Positions 17,927 to 27,238 of a stretch of DNA of 64,000 nt are shown here, piece by piece (position 1 is the stretch's first letter; each line of letters starts with the position of its first letter). The position numbers and the translations under genes are program-made. Where the stretch lies: NCBI RefSeq assembly GCF_028882275.1, contig NZ_JARBUT010000017.1, positions 62,001 to 126,000 on the forward strand, given 5' to 3'. Source of the stretch: Nocardiopsis sp. N85 (GTDB lineage Bacteria > Actinomycetota > Actinomycetes > Streptosporangiales > Streptosporangiaceae). A model generated the notes under the pieces. It saw only the letters and a list, made by a program, of their open reading frames with translations. It did no database searches and had not been told where the DNA came from.

Positions 17927-19338
17927 GCGGCGACGCCGGCTTCGACCCCGCACAGTTCAAGCTCAAGCCCGAGAGAAACGACTACATCTTCCGGAAGCGA
18001 ATCGTCCCCAGTTTCTAACGGGGCGGGAGCCGCAGGAGCGCCCTCGGGCGGTTTTCCTCATCTCCCAACCGGGCTCGGGCAAGAGCCGTGTACAGAAGGA
18101 GATCGACCCCGAGCCAAATGACAGCGGCGGCCACATCGACCTCGACAGCGATCTGTACAAGCCCTACCACGACAAATACGACGAGCTGATGCAGCGCGAC
18201 GACAAACTCATGACCGCGGCCACGCGTACCGACGGCCGCGAATGGATGGCCAAGGCGCGGGAATACGCGATCGAGAACCGCATCAACGTCATCGTGCAGG
18301 ACACCTCCCAAGATCCCGGGCACAGCGCCACGATGATGCGTGACTTCCGTGGGGCGGGATATGAGGTCGAATCCGTGGGGATGGCGGTCCCCAAGGTGAT
18401 CAGCGACCAGGGCATTCAGTACCGCTACTTCGAACAGGTTCGCGACCGCGGGGCCGGCCGGTTGACCGTGCAGGCCAACGCCGACCAGACCTATGAGGGA
18501 GTCACCGGGGTGAGCCGTCTCATCGACGAGCAACCCGACCTGGTCGATAGGGCCCGGCTCTTCCGCCGCAGGAAGGGCGTTCCCTGTTACGACAACGCGG
18601 TGAAGAACGGGCGGTGGGTCCAGGAGCCGCGCCTGGCCGCCACACTGGCCTACGAACGCGAGGAACGGCCTTGGACTCCAGAGACGGCCACCGCGTTCGT
18701 GCAGATGCAGGACGAGATGAGGAACCCGCCCACACCGGAGGTCGCGGCCAAGCTCGGCCCGGACTGGTACACCACACTCACCGCGTTGGACGAACGAGCC
18801 ACTCAGGCACTCGGACCGATCGCTGTCGCTTCACCGCGTGGACAGGAGCCGGATCGTGAGCCGGCCGAACGGGTGATCCTGTTCGATCTTCGCATGGGAG
18901 GCACTGGGCAAACCCGAGACCGCACGGGAACGGGAGGCTCGCATCGGAGCCCGACCGATCACGCCCGAGGCCGCCCGGGAGAAGGTGCGGGAGCCGACCG
19001 CAAGCCCGGAGCCCGCCCGGGAGCCCGGGTCACCGATCACCACACCCGACAAAGCCTCGGAACGCCACCGGGACACGGACACCCGGACGGCGGAGAGGAC
19101 TTCCAGCAAGATCTGGGAGACACCGAAGCCGCCGACCGCGTCGATGGCCGAGCACCGCACCCAGTAGGCGCTCTACGACGACCCGCACGGTTACGCGAGG
19201 CTTCAGCCGCTCATCACGGTGAAGACGCCGTCCAAGGCGCCCGGCATCTACCAGAAGCTGCTGCACCCGGACACGGGCACGACCTACGAACGCGACCAGT
19301 ACCAAGCCGAGTCGGGCGACCGGGGATACGGCGAATAA
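17923..19338 (+). pseudogene. Zeta-toxin-like kinase, broken by two frameshifts and two stops
   Basis: Zeta toxins phosphorylate UDP-N-acetylglucosamine precursors. The P-loop SQPGSGKSR and the helical kinase core are readable in the frame that covers about 18003-18835. The start GTG at 17923 lies in a different frame, which ends at TAA 18016-18018. Hence a shift occurs near 18003-18018. The C-terminal part (WEALGKPETARE, then RPITPEAARE) continues in the starting frame from about 18830, so there is a second, restoring shift. That frame contains TGA at 18874-18876 and TAG at 19165-19167, then runs to TAA 19336-19338 as ALYDDPHGYARL onward. With four lesions the gene is very probably dead, although the core alone is intact. 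Confidence 0.75.
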
Positions 19339-19377
19339 CGCCCCATAGGCGATCGTGCACGTCCCCGTGGACCCTGG

Positions 19378-19406
19378 CGCCTCCGCGACCTGAGGTCGCG
19401 GAGGCG
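19378..19406. terminator. Bidirectional terminator hairpin
   Basis: Perfect 13-bp arms CGCCTCCGCGACC and GGTCGCGGAGGCG with a TGA loop. It lies between the convergent toxin pseudogene and the lipoprotein gene. Confidence 0.75.
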
Positions 19407-19521
19407 TTCCCACCGAACGGAACAACCGGCCGTGCTCCCGCATCGCACACGTCCACGTTCTTGCGCCCCGGGAGGCGGCCAGGCGATCTTTCGAAGGTAG
19501 AGAAACCCGTACGAACTGGTC

Positions 19522-20130
19522 CTACTGGATCCAGTTGCCGTTGGAGTCGAGCTGCCAGTCGTCGATCTCCGGCTCGTGGATGAACAGCTCGCCGCCCTGC
19601 ATAACGGAAACCTCGGCTTGAGCGAAGTTGTCCAACGAACCGTCTTCAAGCATGGGGAAGTTCACCTCCACGGTGGTCTCGTCATCGGTCGGCGAGGTGG
19701 CACACCCCCGGGACACCACCGCGGAACCGTAATTCTCACCGAACTCGATCGAGTCCGGCCCCGAGCCGGTCAGTCGGCTCGCCATACGGTCTTCCTCCGG
19801 AGCGGAACCCTCGGACGTCTCCTCCAGGAACGTGAGCAGACGCTCCGGACCGCCGTCGACATACTCGAACCGGAACTCCACAGAGCACCGCCCGGGCTCC
19901 TCGGACTCGGTCGAAGAAACGGTGACGGACTCGAGCACGCGCGTCTCGGCGTACTCCTCGTTCAGCTCGACCAACTCTTCGGGGACGCGGAACTCGATCC
20001 TTTGGGTCGGCTCCGTCAAGGGCTCGGCGAACTCGTAGGCGGCAGCGCCACCCGAGCACGCGGTCAGGGTCAGCAGAGCCGCACCACTCGCGACCGCGAG
20101 CGACTTGGTAGGGGTCTTGAGGGAGGTCAC
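19522..20130 (-). CDS. Secreted lipoprotein of unknown function
   Basis: 202 residues from the GTG at 20130, which has a good AAGGAG site; longer readings lack a ribosome site. A classic lipoprotein signal peptide (Lys near the start, hydrophobic stretch, lipobox LTAC) gives Cys at about residue 26, so the mature protein is anchored on the outer face of the membrane. The mature part is acidic, with two Cys (GRCSVEF and RGCATS) that could form a disulfide. No enzyme motif is visible and I do not recognise a family. It is transcribed away from the DUF418 gene. Confidence 0.8.
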   Translation of the reverse strand: MTSLKTPTKSLAVASGAALLTLTACSGGAAAYEFAEPLTEPTQRIEFRVPEELVELNEEYAETRVLESVTVSSTESEEPGRCSVEFRFEYVDGGPERLLTFLEETSEGSAPEEDRMASRLTGSGPDSIEFGENYGSAVVSRGCATSPTDDETTVEVNFPMLEDGSLDNFAQAEVSVMQGGELFIHEPEIDDWQLDSNGNWIQ

Positions 20131-20363
20131 GCTGGGGGTCTCCTTGATTCGACCGGCAATCCAGGGGTTCTCAACACTGCCCGGTTCGTCGCACCGAAGC
20201 ACTCTCGGCAATGTGGACATGGCGCATCGAATATGCCACACCGGACTCGGAGGCTTCACGAGGGCCGGGGATTTCCTCGCTGGGGACGCTCTTCGGCCTT
20301 TGTCCTGCCGCACGCCCGCCCCAGGCCCGGACCCAGGGCGGGCACATTTGATAATTTCATGCC

Positions 20364-21551
20364 ATGTGCTCTGGTAAACGAGCAGAAACACCCGTACCGG
20401 GCACGATGGACGAATCCAGAGGACGCCTGCTCGTGCCGGACCTGGCACGAGGGGCGGCGTTGCTCCTCATCGCCGCGGCCAACGCCCATTACTGGTTCCG
20501 ACAGGACCCGAACGCGTCCCGGACCTACGAGAACCTCGTCTCGGACCTGCTGCACCTGCTGGTCGACGGGCGGGCCTACCCGGTCTTCGCGCTGCTGCTC
20601 GGCTTCGGCCTGGCGCGGAGCGCGCACGGGTCCATCCGCGCGGGTCTGGCCGCGGGCCTGGACCGTGAGCAGGCCGAGCGACGGGCCACGGCGCTGCTGC
20701 GCAAGCGGGGCCTGTGCCTGCTGGCCTTCGGCTCCGTGCACGCCCTCGTCTTCGCCCAGGACATCCCGGGCGCCTACGGGCTCGTCACGGTGGTGATCGC
20801 CGGTGTCATGGTCTCCCGCCGCCGACGGGCCGCACTGATATCGGCCGCCCTCATCTGTGCGCTGTCGACGTCCTTCCTGGCGGTGGCCGGACCCGAGGCG
20901 GTCCTGGCCCGCAGCCACGGTCTGGCGGCTCAGGCCCTGTTCGACGAGGGCCTCGCCGGGATCGCGGCCAACCTGGTGATCTGGACCGTCGCGACCCCGG
21001 CGACGGTCCTGACCTCGATGGTGCTGCCCGGCGCGCTGCTGGGGGCGTGGCTGGCGGGCCGGGGGCCGATCGAGCAGCCGCACCGGCACCGGCGAGGACT
21101 GGCCGGTGCGGTCCTGGCCGGACTCGTCGTGCCCACCGCGGCCCTCGCGGTGCTCTGGGTGGGCGTGGAGGGCACCGGCGTCCTCGCGCGGGTCCTGATC
21201 GCCTGGCACCAGGGCGTGGCGGGGCTGCTGGCCGGAGCCGGTCTCCTGGCGCTCGTCACCTTGGCCGCCTCGTACCGCGCAGCGGGCACGGGAGTGCTCG
21301 GCCGGGCGCTGGCGGCCACCGGGAAGCGTTCCCTGTCGGCCTACCTGTCGCAGACCGTGCTCCTGGCACTGGCGGCCGGAGCGCTGCGCGTCTGCGGTGT
21401 CGAGGCACTGGCCCTGGCATGGCAGATGTTCGTCGCGGCCTCCGTCTGGTCGGTCTCGGTGCTCGCCTGCTCCCTCATGGAGCGCCACGGGGTCCAGGGG
21501 CCCGCCGAGCGGGCGTTGCGCGGCCTGGTGGCCGCGGGCGTGCGCCGATGA
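20364..21551 (+). CDS. DUF418-family multi-pass membrane protein
   Basis: 395 residues with about nine hydrophobic helices. The opening LLVPDLARGAALLLIAAAN and the later LLGFGLAR match the DUF418 family of actinobacterial membrane proteins of unknown function. The C-terminal block with GKRSLSAYLSQT resembles the conserved DUF418 domain (TGRMALTNYL-type). The ATG at 20364 has no clear ribosome site, but TTGATAATTTCAT lies just upstream and could be a -10 of a leaderless transcript. The ATG at 20406 is an alternative start. It may act in transport or envelope modification, but the function is unknown. Confidence 0.75.
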   Translation: MCSGKRAETPVPGTMDESRGRLLVPDLARGAALLLIAAANAHYWFRQDPNASRTYENLVSDLLHLLVDGRAYPVFALLLGFGLARSAHGSIRAGLAAGLDREQAERRATALLRKRGLCLLAFGSVHALVFAQDIPGAYGLVTVVIAGVMVSRRRRAALISAALICALSTSFLAVAGPEAVLARSHGLAAQALFDEGLAGIAANLVIWTVATPATVLTSMVLPGALLGAWLAGRGPIEQPHRHRRGLAGAVLAGLVVPTAALAVLWVGVEGTGVLARVLIAWHQGVAGLLAGAGLLALVTLAASYRAAGTGVLGRALAATGKRSLSAYLSQTVLLALAAGALRVCGVEALALAWQMFVAASVWSVSVLACSLMERHGVQGPAERALRGLVAAGVRR

Positions 21552-21647
21552 CGGCCTTTCGGGGAATGACCGGACCGGTGCGAATGGTGTGGCCGATACC
21601 GGCCAATCGCCATAGGAACGGTGTGGCGTTCGCCTCCTTTCCCTTCT

Positions 21648-22484
21648 TCATGTCTGCGGAGAAGAGGTCTTCTTTTCGCGCTCGCCGTCGCTGCGGGCCG
21701 GGTACAGCATCATCAGGGCCGCGGCCGCGCCCACCAGCATGGTGGAGAACACCACGGGGGTCGCCATCGCTTCGACCAGGTGCACGGGCACCAGAACCGA
21801 GGCGAGGTTGAACAGCGCGTGCAGGGCGATCACCGGCCAGAGCCTGCCCACGTGCTCGTAGACGAAGGCCAGCAGCATCCCCAACGGCAGTGCCACGGCG
21901 ATCTGCACGGGATTGCCGTGCAGAGCGGCGAACACCACCGAGCTGACCAGCGCCGAAACGACCACCGGCCAGCGGCGCCGCAGCAGCGGGTAGACCAGGC
22001 CGCGCATGAGCGCTTCCTCGCCCGCCGGGGCCGCCACGACCAGGGCGAACAGCAGCAGCGCCACCGGCACCGCGCTCTGGGCGCTCTGGGCGGCGTCGAA
22101 GACGGGCGAACCGTACTCGGCGTAGAGCCACACGGCCAGTGACTGGCCCCCGAGGAAGCACAGCATCAGACCGGCGAGGGCGAACACCCAGAACCCGGCC
22201 TCCCGCGCCTGCTCCGAAACGGGCCGGGACGCCCCCGAGCCGAAGGTCCGGCGTCGCCAGATCGCGACCGCGCCGAGTACCACGGGGCCTGAGACGGCCG
22301 CGCCGAGCACCGGCGAACCCGAGAGCAGCCCGACCGTGAACGACACGGTGACGTAGAGGACGAGTCCGGCGGCGCACTGGGCGATGATCGCCGCCCAGGA
22401 GCGGGATCGGCCACTGTGGGCACTGGTCCAGGTCTTCGGCCACCAGGTGGATCGCGTCACCGATGGGGGTCTTCGGTTCACCAC
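21648..22484 (-). CDS. CPBP-family intramembrane metalloprotease
   Basis: 278 residues from the GTG at 22484 (GGAGG 10 nt upstream). Multiple membrane helices carry the three CPBP/Abi motifs in order: EEALMRG (glutamate pair and Arg), AALHGN (His) and ALHALFNL (His and Asn). These residues bind the catalytic metal within the membrane in Rce1-type proteases. Bacterial members are linked to self-immunity, protein maturation or anti-sigma-factor turnover. Nothing nearby shows a substrate. The N-terminus is Arg/Trp-rich and cytoplasmic. Confidence 0.85.
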   Translation of the reverse strand: MVNRRPPSVTRSTWWPKTWTSAHSGRSRSWAAIIAQCAAGLVLYVTVSFTVGLLSGSPVLGAAVSGPVVLGAVAIWRRRTFGSGASRPVSEQAREAGFWVFALAGLMLCFLGGQSLAVWLYAEYGSPVFDAAQSAQSAVPVALLLFALVVAAPAGEEALMRGLVYPLLRRRWPVVVSALVSSVVFAALHGNPVQIAVALPLGMLLAFVYEHVGRLWPVIALHALFNLASVLVPVHLVEAMATPVVFSTMLVGAAAALMMLYPARSDGEREKKTSSPQT

Positions 22485-22629
22485 GGCAGTTCGTCCTCCA
22501 CTCACCGGTACGTCGCCGGCGCGTCCGGGGCCTGCGTCGGCCGCTTTCCGCCCTATTTCCCAGGTGCCATGATGGCTCCCATCGTTCGCTCGTGGTGCAG
22601 CGCACGGGGAAGAGCACGAGGGGATGGCG

Positions 22630-23322
22630 ATGTCGGACAGGGGCGACGAGACGGACCAGGACTCAGGTGAGCGGACCGCGGAGAACCCCGGTGAGGGCCC
22701 CGCGCCCGAGGACGGCACCGGCGACGCCGGGGAACTCGCCGAGGACCTGAGGCCCACGGGGCTGCCGGCGCTCGCCGCGGTGTTGGCGTTCCTCGCCCCG
22801 CCGGTGGGAGCGGTGCTGGGCCACTTCGCGGTGCGGCGCACCTATTGGCGGCTGGGCCTGTCACGGCTGGCGATCGCGGCCGGGTGGACCATGACCGCGT
22901 TGAGCGCCTGCGGAGTGCTCCTCTACCTGTCCCACCGGGAGGAGGTGGCCCGGATCGAGGCGCTGGCGGTCGCCGAGGAGCAGACCCGGGAGCAGGTGCG
23001 CCAGGCGATCGCCGAGAGCCCCAGCCTGGGGCTCGTCGACGAGGAGTTCTGCCGGGTGTTGGGCGAGGTCGCCGAGACGGCGCCCGCCACCGGGTTCGTC
23101 ACCGGCCCGGAGCAGATCAACGGCGCGATGGTCGAAGGCTACGGCGTGCTGGGGCAGACCGACACCCCGAACGCCCGGGTCTACGGGGACTACGCGCAGT
23201 ACCTGGTCTCGTTCGCCGACCACGACGCGGACGAGCACGCCGCCCACGCGGAAGACCTCCAACAGGCGGTCGGCGACGACGTGCTGGCGTGCCTCCCCCT
23301 CGTGAACGAGAACCTGGAGTAG
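22630..23322 (+). CDS. Membrane protein with DUF4190-like helical pair
   Basis: 230 residues. A Glu/Asp/Pro-rich cytoplasmic N-terminus (about 1-40) is followed by two membrane helices (about 46-65 and 78-100) containing PPVGAVLGHFAVRR, the pattern of DUF4190-type proteins. A soluble outer domain follows with a helical segment and two Cys (EFCRVL, LACLPL). I prefer the ATG at 22630 over the ATG at 22624 because the GAGGGG ribosome site abuts the earlier codon. The gene is divergent from the CPBP protease gene. Function unknown. Confidence 0.75.
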   Translation: MSDRGDETDQDSGERTAENPGEGPAPEDGTGDAGELAEDLRPTGLPALAAVLAFLAPPVGAVLGHFAVRRTYWRLGLSRLAIAAGWTMTALSACGVLLYLSHREEVARIEALAVAEEQTREQVRQAIAESPSLGLVDEEFCRVLGEVAETAPATGFVTGPEQINGAMVEGYGVLGQTDTPNARVYGDYAQYLVSFADHDADEHAAHAEDLQQAVGDDVLACLPLVNENLE

Positions 23323-23399
23323 GGGATCGGACGCCGTGCCGACCCTGTCGATCGTCCGGGTGGCAGCCCGTCGGTCGGCGCGGCGGTGGTCGGGCAGGT

Positions 23400-23845
23400 C
23401 GGGCAGGTCGGGCAGGTCGACCATCGGCTTCAGGACGCCCGCGCGCGGAGACAGCAGGCCCGGCTCGTGGCCGACGACGTCGTGCGGCTCCCCGGCGATC
23501 CGGGAGTGTTCGCGCAGCCGGACGCGTTCGGCGACCAGCCCGGCCTCACTCTCCAGGATGCGCGCCCACTTCCAGCCCGCCTTCTCCGGAGAGGCTCTGC
23601 TGCGCAGGTAGCGGCCCGCCGACCAGGGCAGCGGCACGGCGAACAGCACCAGGACGCCACCGGTGATCCCCATGCACGCGGGCCGGCCCGACCACAGCAG
23701 TCACACCGCCCCGGCCGTCGCCCCGGTCGTGTACACGACGGCCGCGAGGCGCGGGTCCGTGGACAGGCGGCCGGTGAGCAGCAGGAGCGACCACGGCCGC
23801 GCAGATCAGGACCGCGTGGCCGGGCGGAATCCGGGGAGTGCGCAT
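23400..23845 (-). pseudogene. Remnant of a two-component sensor histidine kinase
   Basis: On the minus strand, REHSRIAGEPHDVVGHEP (around 23465-23520) is a worn copy of the HisKA_3 H-box (ERxRIAxELHDVVGHxL), with the phospho-accepting His still in place. Upstream fragments in other frames (from the ATG at 23845) keep parts of the N-terminal membrane region. An in-frame TGA and at least one frameshift interrupt them. Nothing of the catalytic HATPase domain remains, because the neighbouring plus-strand gene ends at 23322. There is no partner response regulator. A 9-bp unit GGGCAGGTC is repeated three times near 23395-23421. Confidence 0.6.
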
Positions 23846-23891
23846 ACCGGGGACGGTAGCCCACCGCACCCCCGCGGACATCCGACGAAAG

Positions 23892-25305
23892 TCAGGTCTC
23901 GGTTCGTCCCAGCGCGATCGCGGTCACACCGGCGAGCAGGGCGACCACCGCCAGCGCCAGAAAGCCCGCGTGCGTCCCGGAGGCGGCCGCGACCGGGGCG
24001 ACGACCGCGAGGCCGACGGCGGCACCGGCTTCGTTGAAGGTGTTGAGCAGTCCCGACCCGACACCGGCCCGCTCCGGGGGGATCGGCGTGGACCCGGCGG
24101 TGTACAGCGGCACGAACATCGTCGGCAGGCCCAGGCCGAACACCCCCAACGCGGCGATGAGGACTGCGGTGTCCCCCTCGGAGGTGGCGGCGACGATCGC
24201 GAGGATAGCGGCCAGTTGCACGACCACGCCGCTCAGGTGGACCCGGGCCATCCCGACGCGGTCCACAAGACAGGGGATCGCGATGGCCGCGACCAGGGAA
24301 CCCAGACACAGCGGTAGCAGGGCCAGCCCGGTCTCCAGCGGGGACAGGCCGCGGGTGTTCTGGAGGTGGTCGCTGGCCAGGTAGAGGGTTCCGAGCATGA
24401 GCGTCGCGGCCAGGAGCAGCCCGAACCCGGCCCAGGCGTAGGCCCGCACCCGCAGCAGGGACACCGGCAGCAGTGGATCGTCTGCGCGGTTCTGATGCCG
24501 CACGAGCAGGGTGAGAACCACGGCCGAGGCGGCGAGGGCGAGCCAGGGCCACGGTTCCGCGGGCCCCTCGTGCAGACGGGTGAGCCCGAAGCACAGCAGC
24601 CCGATCCCGAGGGTGGCGACGACGGCGGTCGGCAGGCGCAACCGTGTTCCCGCGGCTCCCGGCATCGGGGCGAGCCGAGCGAGCGCGGCGACGAGGACGG
24701 CCAGGAGGATCGGGACGTTGATGAGGAACGCCCACCGCCAGGAGAGAGACTGCACGATGAGCCCCGCCCAGGATGACCCCGACGGTCGCGCCGACGACCC
24801 CCAGCCCGCTCCACACGGTCAGGGCGGTTCCCGGGCGGGCGGGGAAGCGCCCGTAGTCGGCCACGATGATGGACAGCGCCGCGGCCGACAGCATCGCGGC
24901 GCCCGCGCCCTGGCCCAGGCGAGCGGCGACGAGGACCGGTGCGCTCCCGGCGACGCCGCAGGCCAGGGAGGCGGCACCGAACACGGCGAGGCCGATGAGG
25001 AAGGCGTTGCGCCGCCCGATGGTGTCGGCCAGCCTGCCGCCGAACAACAGCAGCGCGCCGTAGGTGAGGACGTAGCCGCCGACCGTCCACTGGAGCGCGG
25101 AGGCCCCGGCGCCGAGATCGCGGCCGATCGAGGGCAGGGCGACGTTGACGACGGTCGAGTCGAGCATGATGAGCATCTGTGCGATGCCCGCGATCGCCAG
25201 GGCCGACCAGTTCGGGGGTGCCGGGGGCGGGGAGGCGGGCGAGGCCGGGGACGTGGGTGAGGGTGGGTGGACCGGGGAGGTCTCGGCGGGGGTCGGCTCC
25301 GTCAT
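23892..25305 (-). pseudogene. DHA2-type MFS drug exporter, single-base frameshift
   Basis: Two overlapping frames together give a 14-helix-type major facilitator (drug:H+ antiporter-2). The first frame, from the ATG at 25305, covers a Pro-rich N-terminus, the motif GGRLADTIGRR (MFS motif A) and helices to GATVGVILGG. The second frame (to 23892) continues with LIVQSLSWRWAFLINVP, the expected next motif. They join if one G is removed from the GGGG run at 24762-24765. So either a one-base insertion broke the gene or there is a sequencing error in a homopolymer. It is divergent from a MarR regulator with shared operators, which implies it was regulated as an efflux pump. Confidence 0.85.
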
Positions 25306-25348
25306 GGGGGTGACCTTTCGGGTCGGAGACAGGGCACCCGGCACATTT

Positions 25349-25398
25349 ATATGCGCGGGCATATTTCTGCGTCCGCTAGAGTACATGCCCGCGCATAT
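25349..25398. promoter_or_regulatory. Paired operator sites for the MarR regulator
   Basis: ATATGCGCGGGCATAT (25349-25364) and ACATGCCCGCGCATAT (25383-25398) are reverse complements of each other with one mismatch, and each is itself a near-palindrome (ATATGC/GCATAT). Their centres lie 34 bp apart in the MFS-MarR divergent promoter region, the expected place for MarR operators that control both genes. Confidence 0.7.
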
Positions 25399-25439
25399 TG
25401 TTTGCCCCGGCGACACCAGGACAGCGAAAGGAACCGGCT

Positions 25440-25874
25440 GTGACCTCGCACGACGCCCCCGACACCGAGGCCGCAGGGCGCGCCCTCGATTCCTGGCTCG
25501 GCATCGCCCGCCCCGTCGAGGCGATCGGTGCCGCCCTGGAGTCCGCCCTCGGGGAGCACCACGCGATCTGCCTGACCGCCTACGAGATCATGCGCCTGCT
25601 GTCCGACGACGGCGGGTGGACCCCCCTGGCGGAGGTGTGCCGGGCCGTCGACCGCTCCCAGCCCCGCATCTCCCGCCTGGTCACCCAGATGCAGGATGAG
25701 GGGCTCGTCGACCGCGCCCGGGTCGACGGCGACGGCCGCGCGTTCCGCATCCGCCTCACCCCCCGGGGCCGGGAGGTCCACGCCGCCGCCTCGGTGACCC
25801 TCGTCGAGGTCCTGGACCGGGCGGCGCGCGAGGACTCCCCGGTCACCCGACTGCTGGGCGCGCGCACCGCCTGA
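25440..25874 (+). CDS. MarR-family transcriptional regulator
   Basis: 144 residues from the GTG at 25440 (AAAGGAA upstream). It has the MarR winged-helix plan: an N-terminal dimerisation helix, AYEIMRLLSDDGGW, recognition helix region AVDRSQPRISRLVTQMQDEGLV, and the wing with RVDGDGRAFRIRLTPRG. It most likely represses itself and the divergent MFS exporter through the two palindromes between them, and is released by the pump's substrate. The exporter is frameshifted, so the repressor may have lost its main target. Confidence 0.85.
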   Translation: MTSHDAPDTEAAGRALDSWLGIARPVEAIGAALESALGEHHAICLTAYEIMRLLSDDGGWTPLAEVCRAVDRSQPRISRLVTQMQDEGLVDRARVDGDGRAFRIRLTPRGREVHAAASVTLVEVLDRAAREDSPVTRLLGARTA

Positions 25875-25882
25875 GCCGTGAC

Positions 25883-26320
25883 TCACACGGCGGCGAGCAC
25901 CGCCGCGCCGACGAAGACGACCTGCATGACCGTGCGGGCCGGCAGCGGGGTCGCCGGCTTTCCCGCCAGGGACACACCCCGGCGGGCCGCCGAGACGTTG
26001 GCCGGGAACATGGCGAGCAGCAGCAGCGCGAGACCGATCGCCGCGAACCGGGCGGTGGGCGGGAACAGCAGGGCGGCGGCTCCGACCAGCTCCAGGACAC
26101 CGGTGACGGTGACCAGCAAGGACGGATACGGAAGCGTCGGCGGGATCATGGCGACGAAATCGCGGCGCCACGAGGGCAGGAAGTGCACCACCCCCGTCAG
26201 GACGAACATGAGGGCCAGACCGCCGCGCAACGCGGTCTGCCAGTCCAGCGCCTCCACTCCGGCCAGGCCGAGCAGCCACAGGAACGCGGTACCACCTATC
26301 AAGGCGATGAGGGGAGCCAT
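25883..26320 (-). CDS. DoxX-family membrane protein
   Basis: 145 residues with four membrane helices. The conserved block LRGGLALMFVLTGVVHF and later GVLELVGAAALL match the DoxX/DoxX-like family (quinone-linked or redox-related membrane proteins of poorly defined role). Its start ATG at 26320 faces the TetR gene across two palindromic operators. It ends 8 bp from the stop of the MarR gene (convergent). The TetR protein probably represses it. Substrate unknown. Confidence 0.8.
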   Translation of the reverse strand: MAPLIALIGGTAFLWLLGLAGVEALDWQTALRGGLALMFVLTGVVHFLPSWRRDFVAMIPPTLPYPSLLVTVTGVLELVGAAALLFPPTARFAAIGLALLLLAMFPANVSAARRGVSLAGKPATPLPARTVMQVVFVGAAVLAAV

Positions 26321-26332
26321 GTGCGGCCTCCA

Positions 26333-26385
26333 ATCTTTCCAGTGACAAGATTGCCGCCACGCTTGAATCTTGTCAATGGCAAGAT
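26333..26385. promoter_or_regulatory. Two palindromic operators for the TetR regulator
   Basis: ATCTTTCCAGTGACAAGAT (26333-26351) and ATCTTGTCAATGGCAAGAT (26367-26385) are two 19-bp sites with ATCTT/AAGAT ends; each closely matches the reverse complement of the other. Their centres are 34 bp apart, between the divergent DoxX and TetR starts. The spacing suggests cooperative binding on one DNA face. Confidence 0.75.
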
Positions 26386-26422
26386 AGGGTGGATCCGCTA
26401 GCGCGACCTTCGGAACGGGGAG

Positions 26423-27004
26423 GTGGGAAGGATCGCCCAGCGGACCTACCATCACGGTGACCTGCGGCGCACCATCATCGACGCCGCCTTGGCGGCGACC
26501 GGGGAAGTCGGCCCGACCGGGTGGAGCCTGCGCGAACTGGCCCGCCGCGCGGGTGTCTCGCACGCCGCCCCCGCTCATCACTTCGGCGACAAGACGGGAC
26601 TGCTGACGGCCGTGGCCGCCGAGGGCTTCGCGCTGTTCGCGGACGCCCTGGAAGCGGCGGCCGGGGAACCTGTGGAGGTCGGCCTGGCCTACATCCGCTT
26701 CGCCATCGACCACCGTTCCCACTTCGAGGTGATGTTCCGCCCCGAGCTCTACCGAATGGACGACGAGAGCATGCGGCCGGCCCGCGAACGCGCCGCCGCC
26801 GCGCTCGCCGCCAGTGCCGGAGCGCTGTCGCCCGATCCCGAACGGGTCCGGGCGACCACGATCGCCGCGTGGTCGTTCGCGCACGGCTTCGCCGAACTCT
26901 GGCTGAGCGGCTCTCTTCCGGAGAGCGCGGACGGGGACCCCGAGTTCCTCGCGCGTTCGGTGATCGGGGTCCTCTTCGACAGGGACGGGGAAGCGGACCG
27001 ATAA
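26423..27004 (+). CDS. TetR-family transcriptional regulator
   Basis: 193 residues from a GTG start. The N-terminal helix-turn-helix region has YHHGDLRRTIIDAAL, WSLRELARRAGVSHAAPAHHFGDK and TGLLTAVA, the typical TetR pattern with the AP-x-HHF recognition helix. The C-terminal ligand domain (about 75-193) resembles the TetR_C WHG subfamily by length and helices. Divergent transcription from doxX and two matching palindromes between them indicate local autoregulation and control of DoxX. Ligand unknown. Confidence 0.85.
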   Translation: MGRIAQRTYHHGDLRRTIIDAALAATGEVGPTGWSLRELARRAGVSHAAPAHHFGDKTGLLTAVAAEGFALFADALEAAAGEPVEVGLAYIRFAIDHRSHFEVMFRPELYRMDDESMRPARERAAAALAASAGALSPDPERVRATTIAAWSFAHGFAELWLSGSLPESADGDPEFLARSVIGVLFDRDGEADR

Positions 27005-27238
27005 GGGACCACGCGGTGCCGAACCGGCCGAGGGAACGGCCGAAGGACCGGCCGAGGGCACCACCGGGACGACGAGAACGCCGGCGACGGACGTGCGACC
27101 GGGGTCGACGACGGTTCGGTGACGCCGATCGGGCCGCACCGGATCCGCACGAAAAGGCACGACGATGACCGTTGACCCGGTCAACCGAAAACGGGGAGTC
27201 GTGATACGAGGGTTCGATCATCCGCGAGGGAGTACGTC

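Noticed and set aside
17283..19338. Read-through of TAG as a sense codon
   Set aside because: TAG stops at 17368-17370 and 19165-19167 both follow CAG, but the same gene also has two frameshifts and a TGA, so decay is simpler. Ordinary genes here use TAG as a normal stop.
23395..23421. Three copies of GGGCAGGTC as a regulatory repeat
   Set aside because: The repeat is short and lies inside a decayed kinase gene; slippage in GC-rich DNA explains it.
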